From assembly GCA_013388735.1 (NCBI GenBank), contig JACAES010000087.1, positions 1 to 64,000 on the forward strand: DNA of 64,000 nt. The letters are read 5' to 3'. A program made the translations under genes and the position numbers. Of this stretch, positions 23,347 to 31,409 are shown in pieces (position 1 is the stretch's first letter; each line of letters opens with the position of its first letter). The DNA comes from Chloroflexota bacterium. GTDB taxonomy: Bacteria > Chloroflexota > Anaerolineae > Aggregatilineales > Phototrophicaceae. Below the pieces are notes generated by a model that saw only the letters and a list, made by a program, of their open reading frames with translations, was not told the origin of the DNA and made no database searches.

Positions 23347-23925
23347 TTAGTGAATCACGCTGTCTGCGCCATATTCCCCAAACCAGTCCTCCATCCAGAA
23401 CCGGCGGGCAATCGTCGCATTCAGCCCATCTATCCAATCCATAACACAGTAAAACAGATCTTCGGTCATCACCACATCGTCGTGGAGCTGCGCCGCCATC
23501 TCCAGCGAGGCTTCGACCATCTTCCGCAGCAGCAACTCCTCTTTAGCGGTCAAGCGGGGATTCTGCTCACGCAGATAACCGATGACGCTTTCAACCTGTA
23601 ACAGATGATAGCGTTCCAGCGCGTTTGAGGGCGCAAGTGGACTCAGGTCAATGTGGAAATCATCCCGCAGCGTCTTCAAAACACGCTCGCGGACATCAAA
23701 GTGATACTCCCGCAAACCGAGTAGCCGCTGGTGTAAATCCTCTGCCAGATCGCGCAGCACATCCAGACGCGGCGGTTCCTGGGAAATCTGCTCTTCAATG
23801 AACAGTATCAGGTAATCCGGGCTGCCTTCGGTCAGGCAGCGCTCGAACAAAGCCATCGCCTCGGAGCGCAGGTAGCTTAGTTCGGCCAGTAAAAACAGGC
23901 CTTCCAGCCGGGAATTTTCGATCAT
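23347..23925 (-). CDS. Unknown helical protein paired with the DUF971 gene
   Basis: A 192-residue soluble, mostly helical and acidic protein with no signal peptide or membrane span. I do not recognise a family. Visible features are two leucine-rich helices (LDVLRDLAEDLHQRLLGLREYHFDVRE; region about 55-85) and a tryptophan-rich C-terminus (RRFWMEDWFGEYG). It starts 2 bases after the DUF971 stop, so the two are one transcript, ended by the hairpin at 23276-23317. The tight spacing suggests a shared task, perhaps in iron-sulfur handling. Confidence 0.75.
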   Translation of the reverse strand: MIENSRLEGLFLLAELSYLRSEAMALFERCLTEGSPDYLILFIEEQISQEPPRLDVLRDLAEDLHQRLLGLREYHFDVRERVLKTLRDDFHIDLSPLAPSNALERYHLLQVESVIGYLREQNPRLTAKEELLLRKMVEASLEMAAQLHDDVVMTEDLFYCVMDWIDGLNATIARRFWMEDWFGEYGADSVIH

Positions 23926-23927
23926 GC

Positions 23928-24269
23928 CTAGTCCTTCTCATGAGGGCAAAGACGGCGCAGATATTCCCAGGTGTAGATCCCGGTATGATGACCGTCATCC
24001 CAGGTCGGTTGAAGCGCATAGTTGCCAACAAATTCGAGCGACGTGACGGTATAGGAACGTTTGGGCTTGAGTTCGAGCAGGTTTTTTGGGTCGTATTCCC
24101 GGCCCATAAACTCATGCCCGCCTCGACAGTCCGCGCACGGGCAGGCCTCGCGCAGTTCCGACAGCGGATAACAACAGACCGCACCATCGCTCCAGCTAAT
24201 CTCCAGAACCCGGTCGGTTTTATTGAGCGTTATCCCCGTCGGTCGCAGACCAATCATTGTTGACCCCAT
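23928..24269 (-). CDS. DUF971 domain protein
   Basis: A 113-residue protein consisting of one DUF971 (gamma-butyrobetaine hydroxylase N-terminal-like) domain. Hallmarks are WSDGAVCCYPLSELREACPCADC with the C-x2-C zinc-type site, VGNYALQPTWDDGHHTGIYTWEYLR and a final cysteine. Stand-alone DUF971 proteins are often linked to iron-sulfur cluster carriers such as Mrp/ApbC; the role here is inferred. ATG 24269 and an in-frame ATG at 24257 are both possible starts; the second has GGGGT at good spacing. Confidence 0.85.
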   Translation of the reverse strand: MGSTMIGLRPTGITLNKTDRVLEISWSDGAVCCYPLSELREACPCADCRGGHEFMGREYDPKNLLELKPKRSYTVTSLEFVGNYALQPTWDDGHHTGIYTWEYLRRLCPHEKD

Positions 24270-24291
24270 ATTACTTAATGCTTCCTACACT

Positions 24292-24313
24292 ATTGTATCA
24301 CAATTGTATCACA
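24292..24313. repeat. Tandem 11-base repeat between divergent genes
   Basis: Two exact head-to-tail copies of attgtatcaca lie between the divergent DUF971 and lipoprotein genes. An 11-base period places both copies on the same DNA face, as for paired operator half-sites, but no regulator is recognised. Confidence 0.4.
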
Positions 24314-24359
24314 CTTCAACGCCTGTCCACCGATAATTCTACGATAACTCTGTATGGCC

Positions 24360-24387
24360 TTGCGTACAAGAGGGGGTTTGATACAAT
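24360..24387 (+). promoter_or_regulatory. Possible promoter of the lipoprotein gene
   Basis: TTGCGT (24360-24365) and TACAAT (24382-24387) are separated by 16 bases, about 40 bases before the lipoprotein start. The -10 is good and the -35 fair. Confidence 0.45.
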
Positions 24388-24426
24388 CGAACAGCCGAGG
24401 ATGAAACTCACCCAATGGAGCGGTAC

Positions 24427-25062
24427 ATGCGTTTACGTCTTTTTATTTGTTTTGCCCTGTTCACTGCCCTCTTCATCAGCGGATGCCAGGGACCGCCGCC
24501 AACCGTATACGTCCTCGTCGTCACCGCAACCTCCGAAGGCGAACCGGCAACATCGGTGATGACGCCGGAAGCCACAGCCCTTACCGAAACGCCGACCATT
24601 TCCCCCACTCTCCAGCCAACTTCTACCACCGACCCTCGCCCGACCCCTACTACCGGCCAGATTCAAATCGCCGAACAGGTCTTTGAGCATGGGCGGATGC
24701 TGTGGATTCAACCCCGCCAGCAGATCTGGGTCATGCAGGACCTGGAGCAGGGAGAGGGGCGGTGGCTGGTTTTTGATGATACCTTTAAAGAAGGCGAGAT
24801 GGAATCCGACCCTGCTATCGTGCCACCAACCGGCTTCTACCAACCGGAGCGCGGTTTTGGCAAGTTATGGCGCGCCAACCAGGACATTCGAGATGCGCTG
24901 GGCTGGGGTGTGACGCCAGAATTTGGTTATGTCAGCGATTACGAGTATCATCCAGGCGGCACGATAGATGCGCTTGCGCCAGGCTATCATATCCTGTACA
25001 GCCTGTATAAAGAAAAATTCCGCTTCAACGAAACCAACGGGACCTGGGAAACCGTCTCTTAA
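24427..25062 (+). CDS. Small lipoprotein, function unknown
   Basis: A 211-residue protein with a lipoprotein signal peptide (RLRLFICFALFTALFISGC; lipidated C20) and a Thr/Pro-rich linker (about 45-80). A compact domain of about 130 residues, rich in tryptophan and tyrosine, follows (GRMLWIQPRQQIWVMQ, then LWRANQDIRDALGWGV). Such short globular domains behind PT-rich tethers are common in exported Chloroflexota proteins. Start 24427 is chosen because GGAG lies 6 bases upstream; an ATG at 24415 is in frame but overlaps that site. No known family is recognised. The glycosidase-like gene follows after 29 bases. Confidence 0.8.
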   Translation: MRLRLFICFALFTALFISGCQGPPPTVYVLVVTATSEGEPATSVMTPEATALTETPTISPTLQPTSTTDPRPTPTTGQIQIAEQVFEHGRMLWIQPRQQIWVMQDLEQGEGRWLVFDDTFKEGEMESDPAIVPPTGFYQPERGFGKLWRANQDIRDALGWGVTPEFGYVSDYEYHPGGTIDALAPGYHILYSLYKEKFRFNETNGTWETVS

Positions 25063-25091
25063 CACATTAACAGCACATAAGTGGGGGCAGT

Positions 25092-27509
25092 ATGCAAACT
25101 CTTCGCCGCTGGCAGTTGGACTCATCCAACCCGCTTTTGCTGCAACTGGCTGCCGATGCCCGGTTGTGTTCTACCGATTACGCCGATGACCAATCCTGGG
25201 AGCTGTCGCCTGGCAGCCAGGAGTCGCCGGCGCTGGTGCTGCAAACTCGTTATGGCGGGCGCGCCGGGCTGGTCAGCCTGGTGCCGATGTGGGACAGGGA
25301 CGGGAGCGCCATTTATCAGGCACAGGCCTACACCACGCCACCGAAAGTCACGGCCTTTGCGCCCGGCTACATCTGCCTTCACGCGGCATTGACCCCACAA
25401 CTGACCCTTGAAGCCGAATACTGGGTGATGGAGTCTCATGCTGTCGGGGCGCGCTTCACCCTCGCTAACACGGGCGACGAGCCGCTGACGGTGCGGCTTG
25501 ACCTGTTCGGGCATGTCGGCATGAGCGGCAAGGAGCAGCCCGTCCGAACCCTGAAGCGGCCCGATGGCAGCAGCGCGCTGGCGCTGGGAAAAATCGGCAA
25601 TCTGCGCCCGGTCGTCCTGCTGGATGAAGCCGAACCCTCCGCCCCGGAGACGGTACTCCCGACGCCCAAAATTGGCCGCGCCATCACCGTCGAAGCCCGC
25701 AAAAAAGCTGCGCTCCGCTGGGTTCACGCCGGTCTGACCAGTGCTGAAGACTCGCTGGCGCTGGCTGCGGACTGGCTGAAACGGGATTGGGACACGTATT
25801 TCAAACGAATCGCCCAGGCGGCCAGCGCCCTGCCGGTTTTTGAAACCGGCGACGCAGACCTGGACGCGACCATCGCGTTCGGCGTTCAACAGCTGGTACA
25901 GAGTATTTTCAAACCGGGGCGGGCATTACCGCATCCTTCCTTCGTCGCCGTGCGCGGCCCGGCGCGCGGCTTCAGCCCGCGTGGGGATGGCAGCGACCAC
26001 GACCGCGCCTGGGCGGGACAGCCGCCCACGCTGGCTTATCTGGTATCGCTGGGCATGGCCTCAATCGCTCCGAACGTCGCACAGGGTATCGTTCGCAATT
26101 ACCTGGCCGTTCAGCAGCCGGACGGCTGGATTGACTGGAAGCCCGGCCTGGGCGGGCAGCGTCAGGGCATCCTGTGTTTGCCCATCCTGGCGCGGCTGGC
26201 GTGGGGCATCTTTCAATATACCGAAGACACGCCCTTCCTGAACGAAGTCTTCCCCGGCCTGCTGCGTTTTTTCGACCGCTGGTTCCAGCCTGACCTGGAT
26301 GCCGATGGTGACGGCCTGCCGGAATGGCAGAACGAACAGCAGACCGGCTACGTCTTTTTCCCGACCTTTGCTTCCTGGCAGACCTGGGGACAGAAGGCCG
26401 ACATCCGCATGGCGGAAACGCCCGACCTGCTGGCTTATCTGCTCTCCGAAGCCAAGAGCCTGAAAGAAATCGCTTATTACCTGCACAACACAAGCGCCGA
26501 GAAACAGCTCGAAGCCCGCATCAACAGCCTGACGGCGGCGCTGGAGTCGCTCTGGCGTGACTCGCGTTATGCTTACCGGGATCGGGATACCCACCGGACA
26601 GCCGGCGCGGTGCAGATCATTCACGACGCGCGCGGCGGTGACGATCTCATCCCGGCGGAAGTGCTGGACCCGCCCAACCGCCTGATCGTCGAAATCTCCG
26701 GTGGTGTTAATCTCGCGCCGCGCCTGACCCTGCGGCTGGAAGGCGCTGACGAAAACGGGCAGAACATCAGCGAAACCGCCGACAGCGCCGCGTTTTTGTG
26801 GGCGCATGGCCGGGGCGCGTATACCAGCCGGCGCGTCTTTTCCCGGCTTGATCGAGTGTCCCTGGAAGGCTTGAGCCGCGTTTACCGGGTGGATGTCCAT
26901 ACGATGGACACCAGCCGCATGGACATCAACACGCTGCTCCCTCTGTGGTCAGTCGGCATTCCCCAGGAAAAAACCGCCGCACTGGAAAGCCTGCTCACCG
27001 ACCCGGCACACTTCTGGCGCGCGAACGGCGTGACCATGTGTTCGGCGCAGGATGCTAATTTTGACCCCTCGAACACCAGCGGAAGCGGCGGCGTCTGGCC
27101 GTTCTGGCTGACGCTGATCGGCGAGGGATTGATCGAATATAACCGGGCAAAGTTGGCGGCGCAGTTACTCAAGCGCCTGCTGGCCGTGCAAACCGCCGTT
27201 CTTAAGGAACAAAAAGCCTTTGCCGAGTTTTATCATAGTGATGAGCCGCGAGGATTGGGCGAACGCGATCATGTCGGCGGACTGGTGCCGCTCCATCTGC
27301 TGCTGCGCATTATCGGCGTGCGTATCATTTCGCCGAGCAAAGTATGGACGGGCGGGCCGTTCGTATGGGACTCCCCGGTCACGATCAGTCAGCACGGCGT
27401 GACCGTCCGGCGCGGCTCCGACCGGACGCTGGTGGAATTTCCATCCGGCCATACCGTCGAAGTGATGAACGACACCTGGCAGGAAATTGTAGACTCCAAA
27501 CTCGCCTGA
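25092..27509 (+). CDS. Putative (alpha/alpha)6-barrel glycoside hydrolase
   Basis: An 805-residue protein without a signal peptide. Residues about 1-240 look like a beta-sandwich, and about 250-760 a helical toroid with repeated amphipathic helices. The stretch DLDADGDGLPEWQNEQQTGY near 400 and the aromatic WPFWLTLIGEGLIEYN near 670 recall GH63/GH37/GH15-type inverting glycosidases and amylo-alpha-1,6-glucosidase-like enzymes. Likely catalytic acids (the DGDG...E segment, and a late glutamate in GLGERDHVGG) cannot be fixed without alignment. GGGGG precedes the ATG. Cytosolic breakdown of an alpha-linked glycan would fit the sugar importer and glycogen genes, but this is inference. Confidence 0.75.
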   Translation: MQTLRRWQLDSSNPLLLQLAADARLCSTDYADDQSWELSPGSQESPALVLQTRYGGRAGLVSLVPMWDRDGSAIYQAQAYTTPPKVTAFAPGYICLHAALTPQLTLEAEYWVMESHAVGARFTLANTGDEPLTVRLDLFGHVGMSGKEQPVRTLKRPDGSSALALGKIGNLRPVVLLDEAEPSAPETVLPTPKIGRAITVEARKKAALRWVHAGLTSAEDSLALAADWLKRDWDTYFKRIAQAASALPVFETGDADLDATIAFGVQQLVQSIFKPGRALPHPSFVAVRGPARGFSPRGDGSDHDRAWAGQPPTLAYLVSLGMASIAPNVAQGIVRNYLAVQQPDGWIDWKPGLGGQRQGILCLPILARLAWGIFQYTEDTPFLNEVFPGLLRFFDRWFQPDLDADGDGLPEWQNEQQTGYVFFPTFASWQTWGQKADIRMAETPDLLAYLLSEAKSLKEIAYYLHNTSAEKQLEARINSLTAALESLWRDSRYAYRDRDTHRTAGAVQIIHDARGGDDLIPAEVLDPPNRLIVEISGGVNLAPRLTLRLEGADENGQNISETADSAAFLWAHGRGAYTSRRVFSRLDRVSLEGLSRVYRVDVHTMDTSRMDINTLLPLWSVGIPQEKTAALESLLTDPAHFWRANGVTMCSAQDANFDPSNTSGSGGVWPFWLTLIGEGLIEYNRAKLAAQLLKRLLAVQTAVLKEQKAFAEFYHSDEPRGLGERDHVGGLVPLHLLLRIIGVRIISPSKVWTGGPFVWDSPVTISQHGVTVRRGSDRTLVEFPSGHTVEVMNDTWQEIVDSKLA

Positions 27510-27532
27510 ACCCTAGCGGGGACGGAAACATA

Positions 27533-28537
27533 ATGACCGGTAATCCGGTACATGATTTCATCTTTCACAGCACCCTGGATGGCGTCCTGGTTGCCAACCG
27601 CCAGCAAATCATCGAGCAGATCAACCCGGCTGCGGCGGCCATGCTGGGCATAACCGTCGAAGAAACGATTAACAAAAAGCCGGAGGAGGTGTTTCGGCAC
27701 AATCCAGCACTGGTTAACCTGTTTGCCCGCAGCGGTGATCAGACCTTAAACGTCCGCCTGCCCAAGCGGCGGTTCGCGCTGGGCATCGCCGCCTCTCTGC
27801 CGGATGGAGGACGCATCGTGCTGCTGCAAGACATCACCGAAAAACAGGAGTTAGAGTCCCGCCGCGAATCTCTGTTAAAGACCATTTCTCACGACCTGCG
27901 CAATCCTATTTCCGCCCTCAGCGGCTTTAGCGACCTGATTGACAAGTTTGGCGAACTCAATCCGCAGCAGCAAAAGTTTCTCATCCGCATCCGCCAGACG
28001 GCGACTAAACTTTACGATCTGGTCGAAGAACTGGTAGACCTGGCCTGGATCGAGGCCGGGATGCCCCTGGCCCATCGCCCTATCGAACTGGGGCAGATCA
28101 TCGCCAGCACCGTGAACGAACTAAGTTCGGTCGCCCTGGAACGCCGCATGACGATTGCCGTTTCGCTGCAAGACCCGATGCCGCTGGTCATGGGCGACCC
28201 GGAGCGCATCAAAATTGTCACCCACAACATCCTCCACAATGCGCTCATATATTCCGAGCCAGAACAAACCGTCGCCATCCATGCCTGGGGCGACGAACAC
28301 GAGGCCTATGTCAGCGTGGCCGACCGGGGCATCGGCATTGCTGACGACGAACTGGAACTCATTTTTGACCGGATGTATCGCTCCCGCGATGAGCGCGTGC
28401 GCGACACCCCCGGCGGCGGGCTGGGATTGACGGTTGCCAAAACGATTATCGCGCGTCATGGCGGCGCGATCTGGGCATCCAGTAATCTGGGCGTGGGCAG
28501 CACCTTCACCTTTGTTCTTCCGGCGGTTCGATCCTGA
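27533..28537 (+). CDS. PAS-domain sensor histidine kinase (soluble)
   Basis: A 334-residue cytosolic kinase. A PAS domain spans about 5-105 (HSTLDGVLVANRQQIIEQINPAAAAMLG). The H-box is TISHDLRNPISALSGF with phospho-acceptor H120. The N-box is HNILHNALIY, the G1 box DRGIGIADDE and the G2 box GGGLGL. There is no membrane span, so the signal is internal or arrives through a partner. The gene starts 23 bases after the glycosidase stop, and homoserine kinase starts one base after its own stop. No response regulator is adjacent. Confidence 0.93.
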   Translation: MTGNPVHDFIFHSTLDGVLVANRQQIIEQINPAAAAMLGITVEETINKKPEEVFRHNPALVNLFARSGDQTLNVRLPKRRFALGIAASLPDGGRIVLLQDITEKQELESRRESLLKTISHDLRNPISALSGFSDLIDKFGELNPQQQKFLIRIRQTATKLYDLVEELVDLAWIEAGMPLAHRPIELGQIIASTVNELSSVALERRMTIAVSLQDPMPLVMGDPERIKIVTHNILHNALIYSEPEQTVAIHAWGDEHEAYVSVADRGIGIADDELELIFDRMYRSRDERVRDTPGGGLGLTVAKTIIARHGGAIWASSNLGVGSTFTFVLPAVRS

Positions 28538-28538
28538 C

Positions 28539-29453
28539 ATGCGTAAAATCAAGATCACCCTGCCCGCTACCATCACCAACCTCGGCCCCGGCCTGCGCAG
28601 CCTGGGTCTGGCGGTTGGTCTGTACTGTACCGTCGAGATTGTGGAACGCCGCGACGAAACGCTGCTGGTCGAAACCGAAGGCGAAGGCGCGGGGCATTAT
28701 CCCATCGGCCTGCGGCATCCCGTCGTGCTGGGCGTGATGCGGATTTTCCAGCAGCAGGAACGCGCGCCGTTGGGTATTGGCGTGCGTGTGGATAACCACA
28801 TCCCGCTGGACAGCGGCCTGGGCGCGGAAACCGCCTTTTGGGTGGCGGGAATCATCGGCGCGAATAACCTGCTCGGCAATCCGTATCCTCGCAGCCGAAT
28901 CCTCGAAATGGCGGCCTTGTTCTCCAAACAGCCGGACAGCGCCGTGACGGCCATCCTGGGCGGGCTGACGACCAGCATCCTCGAAGATAAGATGCTGACC
29001 TATCGCTCGCTGCCGGTGACATCCATGCAGGTGATCGTCATCATGCCGGAACTGGAAAACTACGGCGGCGAAGCGCGCCTGGGCAGGCCGGAGCGCGTGC
29101 CGGTCGCGGATGCGCTCTATAACCTCAGCCGCGTCCCCCTGCTGGTCGAGGCGCTGCGCGAGGGCGACCTGTCGCTCATCGCCCGCGTAATGGACGACCG
29201 CCTGCGCCTGCCCTATCTTAAGCCACACATCCCCGGCTACGACCACGCTATCGAAATGGCGCGCCGCGCCGGAGCAGTCGCCGTAACCCCCAGCGGCGAC
29301 GGGCCAGCCCTGCTGGTTTTCGCCGCCGACAACCACCGGACGATTGCTACCACGCTGGAAGTTGCGTTTGAAAACGCCGGCGTGCAGGCGCGTTCCTGGG
29401 TGCTGCCGCTGGATACGCAGGGCGTGGTCGTCAGCGTCGCGCAGTCGGCATAA
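28539..29453 (+). CDS. thrB: Homoserine kinase (GHMP family)
   Basis: A 304-residue GHMP kinase whose length and opening (ITLPATITNLGPGLRSLGLAVGLY) match homoserine kinase, which phosphorylates homoserine for threonine synthesis. The ATP loop, normally PxxxGLGSSAA, reads IPLDSGLGAETAF (88-100), replacing the usual two serines. The C-terminal motif GAVAVTPSGDGPALLVFA is the expected third GHMP motif (usually GAxxSGAGP) in variant form. It starts one base after the histidine kinase stop, so translation may be coupled, but no other threonine genes are near. A GHMP kinase with another small substrate cannot be ruled out. Confidence 0.8.
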   Translation: MRKIKITLPATITNLGPGLRSLGLAVGLYCTVEIVERRDETLLVETEGEGAGHYPIGLRHPVVLGVMRIFQQQERAPLGIGVRVDNHIPLDSGLGAETAFWVAGIIGANNLLGNPYPRSRILEMAALFSKQPDSAVTAILGGLTTSILEDKMLTYRSLPVTSMQVIVIMPELENYGGEARLGRPERVPVADALYNLSRVPLLVEALREGDLSLIARVMDDRLRLPYLKPHIPGYDHAIEMARRAGAVAVTPSGDGPALLVFAADNHRTIATTLEVAFENAGVQARSWVLPLDTQGVVVSVAQSA

Positions 29454-29537
29454 CGTTAATCCATATCTTATACTGCCGGCGTATCATAACAGCCGTGTAT
29501 GCCGCTGCGTCCTCAATTGTAGAAAGAAAAACAGCCT

Positions 29538-31349
29538 ATGTTCCGCCGACCTGCCCGCCGCCAGTTCGACGCCGAAGCCGAGATACCGGACATCCCGATC
29601 AACTGGCGACGTCTGCTGCGTTATCTTTCGCCTTACCGGGCGCGGCTGGCGCTGGCAGTTGTCGCGCTGATCGGCAGCGCCGCGCTCAGTCTGGTTTTTC
29701 CGGCGGTCATCAGCAGCGTCGTGGACTCGGTGTTGAAAGAAGGCAATCTCCAACTGCTTGACCAGGTGACCGGCCTGTTGCTGGTGGTCTTTTTTATTCG
29801 CTCGGTGACTTCTCTGCTGGAAAACTATAACCTGAATTACATCGGCGAGCGGCTGGTGGTTGACCTGCGCCAGCAGCTTTACCGCCATCTGCAAACGCTC
29901 TCGCTGGGTTTTTTCACCACCCGGCGCGTGGGTGAGCTGGTATCCCGCCTGTCCAGCGACGTGACCGTTATGCGAACGGCGCTCACCAATAACGTGAACG
30001 TTCTGCTCCAACAGACGCTCATCATGATCGGCTCGGTGGCGGTTATGCTGGCGCTGAACTGGCGGCTGACGCTGTTCATCCTGGCGCTGACGCCGGTCAT
30101 CGTGGCAATGGGCGCGGTATTCGGTTTGTGGCTGCGCCGCACCAGCACGCAGATTCAGGACGAACTGGCGAGCGCCACCACCGTCACCGAAGAAGTCCTG
30201 CAAAATATCCGCGAGGTGAAAAGTTTCGCCCGCGAGTCTTACGAGATCAGCCGCTACGAAAACGCCGTCAGCCGGGCATTCAGCGCGGCAGTGCGGCTGC
30301 TGCGAATCCGTTCGATCTTCGGCCCGCTGGTGGCCTTTATGGGCTTCGGCGGGCTGTCGCTGATCCTGTGGTTCGGCGGGCGGGAAGTCCTTGACGGGCG
30401 GTTGACCGGCGGCGAACTGATCGCCTTCCTCATCTACGGCCTGACGGTGGCCGGGGCGCTCGGCTCGCTGGTCAGCCTGTACACCCAGTTCCAGGAAGCC
30501 CTCGGTGCGACCAAACGCATCTTCCAACTGCTGGACACGCCGCCGGACATCACCGACGCGCCGGACGCTAGAACAATCGCGGCGGTTCGCGGCGCGATCA
30601 CCTTCGAGGGTGTGAGCTTCAGCTACGACGACCGGCAGGAAGTGCTGCACGACATCAACCTAGACATCGCGCCCGGCGAAATCCTGGCGCTGGTCGGGCC
30701 AAGCGGCGCGGGCAAAAGCACAATTTTTAACCTCATCCCGCGTTTTTACGACCCCACCGAGGGCAGCATCAAAGTGGACGGCCAGGACTTGCGAACGATC
30801 ACCCAGGCCAGCCTGCGCCAGCAGATCGGCATCGTGCCGCAGGAAACGCTGCTGTTCGGCGGCACCATCCGCGAGAACATCCGGTATGGCCGGCTGGATG
30901 CAACCGAGGAAGAAATCATCGCCGCCGCGCAGGCCGCCAACGCGCACGATTTTATCATGCAGCTTCCCGACCAGTACGATACCATCGTGGGCGAACGCGG
31001 CATCCGCCTCAGCGGTGGGCAGCGGCAGCGGGTCGCCATCGCCCGCGCCGTCCTCAAAGACCCCCGAATCCTGCTGCTGGACGAAGCCACCTCCAGCCTG
31101 GACAGCGAAAGCGAGCATCTGGTGCAGGAGGCGCTGGGGCGGCTGATGTCCAACCGGACGACCGTCATCATCGCCCACCGCCTCAGCACGACCAAAATCG
31201 CCCACCGCATCGCGGTAATTGATCGAGGGCGCATCATCGAACTCGGCACACACGAAGCCTTGATGGCGCTGGATGGCCTGTACGCCAAACTCTATGGGAT
31301 GCAGTTCCGCGAGGACTGGCTAGCGGAAATCGAGGCGCTTGAAAAATGA
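29538..31349 (+). CDS. ABC exporter, fused membrane and ATPase domains (MsbA/LmrA-like)
   Basis: A 603-residue half-transporter that should work as a homodimer. The type I exporter membrane domain (about 20-330, six spans, with SLGFFTTRRVGELVSRLSSD) is followed by the ATPase. Walker A GPSGAGKST is near 387-395, the Q-loop is IVPQETLLF, the signature LSGGQRQRVAIARA, Walker B ILLLDEATSSLD and the switch histidine lies in IIAHRLST. Substrates in this family range from lipids to drugs and peptides. It stands alone, bounded downstream by an inverted repeat and a convergent gene. Confidence 0.95.
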   Translation: MFRRPARRQFDAEAEIPDIPINWRRLLRYLSPYRARLALAVVALIGSAALSLVFPAVISSVVDSVLKEGNLQLLDQVTGLLLVVFFIRSVTSLLENYNLNYIGERLVVDLRQQLYRHLQTLSLGFFTTRRVGELVSRLSSDVTVMRTALTNNVNVLLQQTLIMIGSVAVMLALNWRLTLFILALTPVIVAMGAVFGLWLRRTSTQIQDELASATTVTEEVLQNIREVKSFARESYEISRYENAVSRAFSAAVRLLRIRSIFGPLVAFMGFGGLSLILWFGGREVLDGRLTGGELIAFLIYGLTVAGALGSLVSLYTQFQEALGATKRIFQLLDTPPDITDAPDARTIAAVRGAITFEGVSFSYDDRQEVLHDINLDIAPGEILALVGPSGAGKSTIFNLIPRFYDPTEGSIKVDGQDLRTITQASLRQQIGIVPQETLLFGGTIRENIRYGRLDATEEEIIAAAQAANAHDFIMQLPDQYDTIVGERGIRLSGGQRQRVAIARAVLKDPRILLLDEATSSLDSESEHLVQEALGRLMSNRTTVIIAHRLSTTKIAHRIAVIDRGRIIELGTHEALMALDGLYAKLYGMQFREDWLAEIEALEK

Positions 31350-31351
31350 GC

Positions 31352-31395
31352 GGGCGCTTTCCGTTCCGGGACGTTCAACCCTGCGAAAAGCGCCC
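31352..31395. terminator. Inverted repeat between convergent genes
   Basis: GGGCGCTTT (31352-31360) and AAAGCGCCC (31387-31395) are perfect 9-base inverted copies around a 26-base loop, between the ABC exporter and the VWA gene. A T-run is lacking, so it may be a weak bidirectional terminator. Confidence 0.45.
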
Positions 31396-31409
31396 TGCCC
31401 TGCTTTCAA

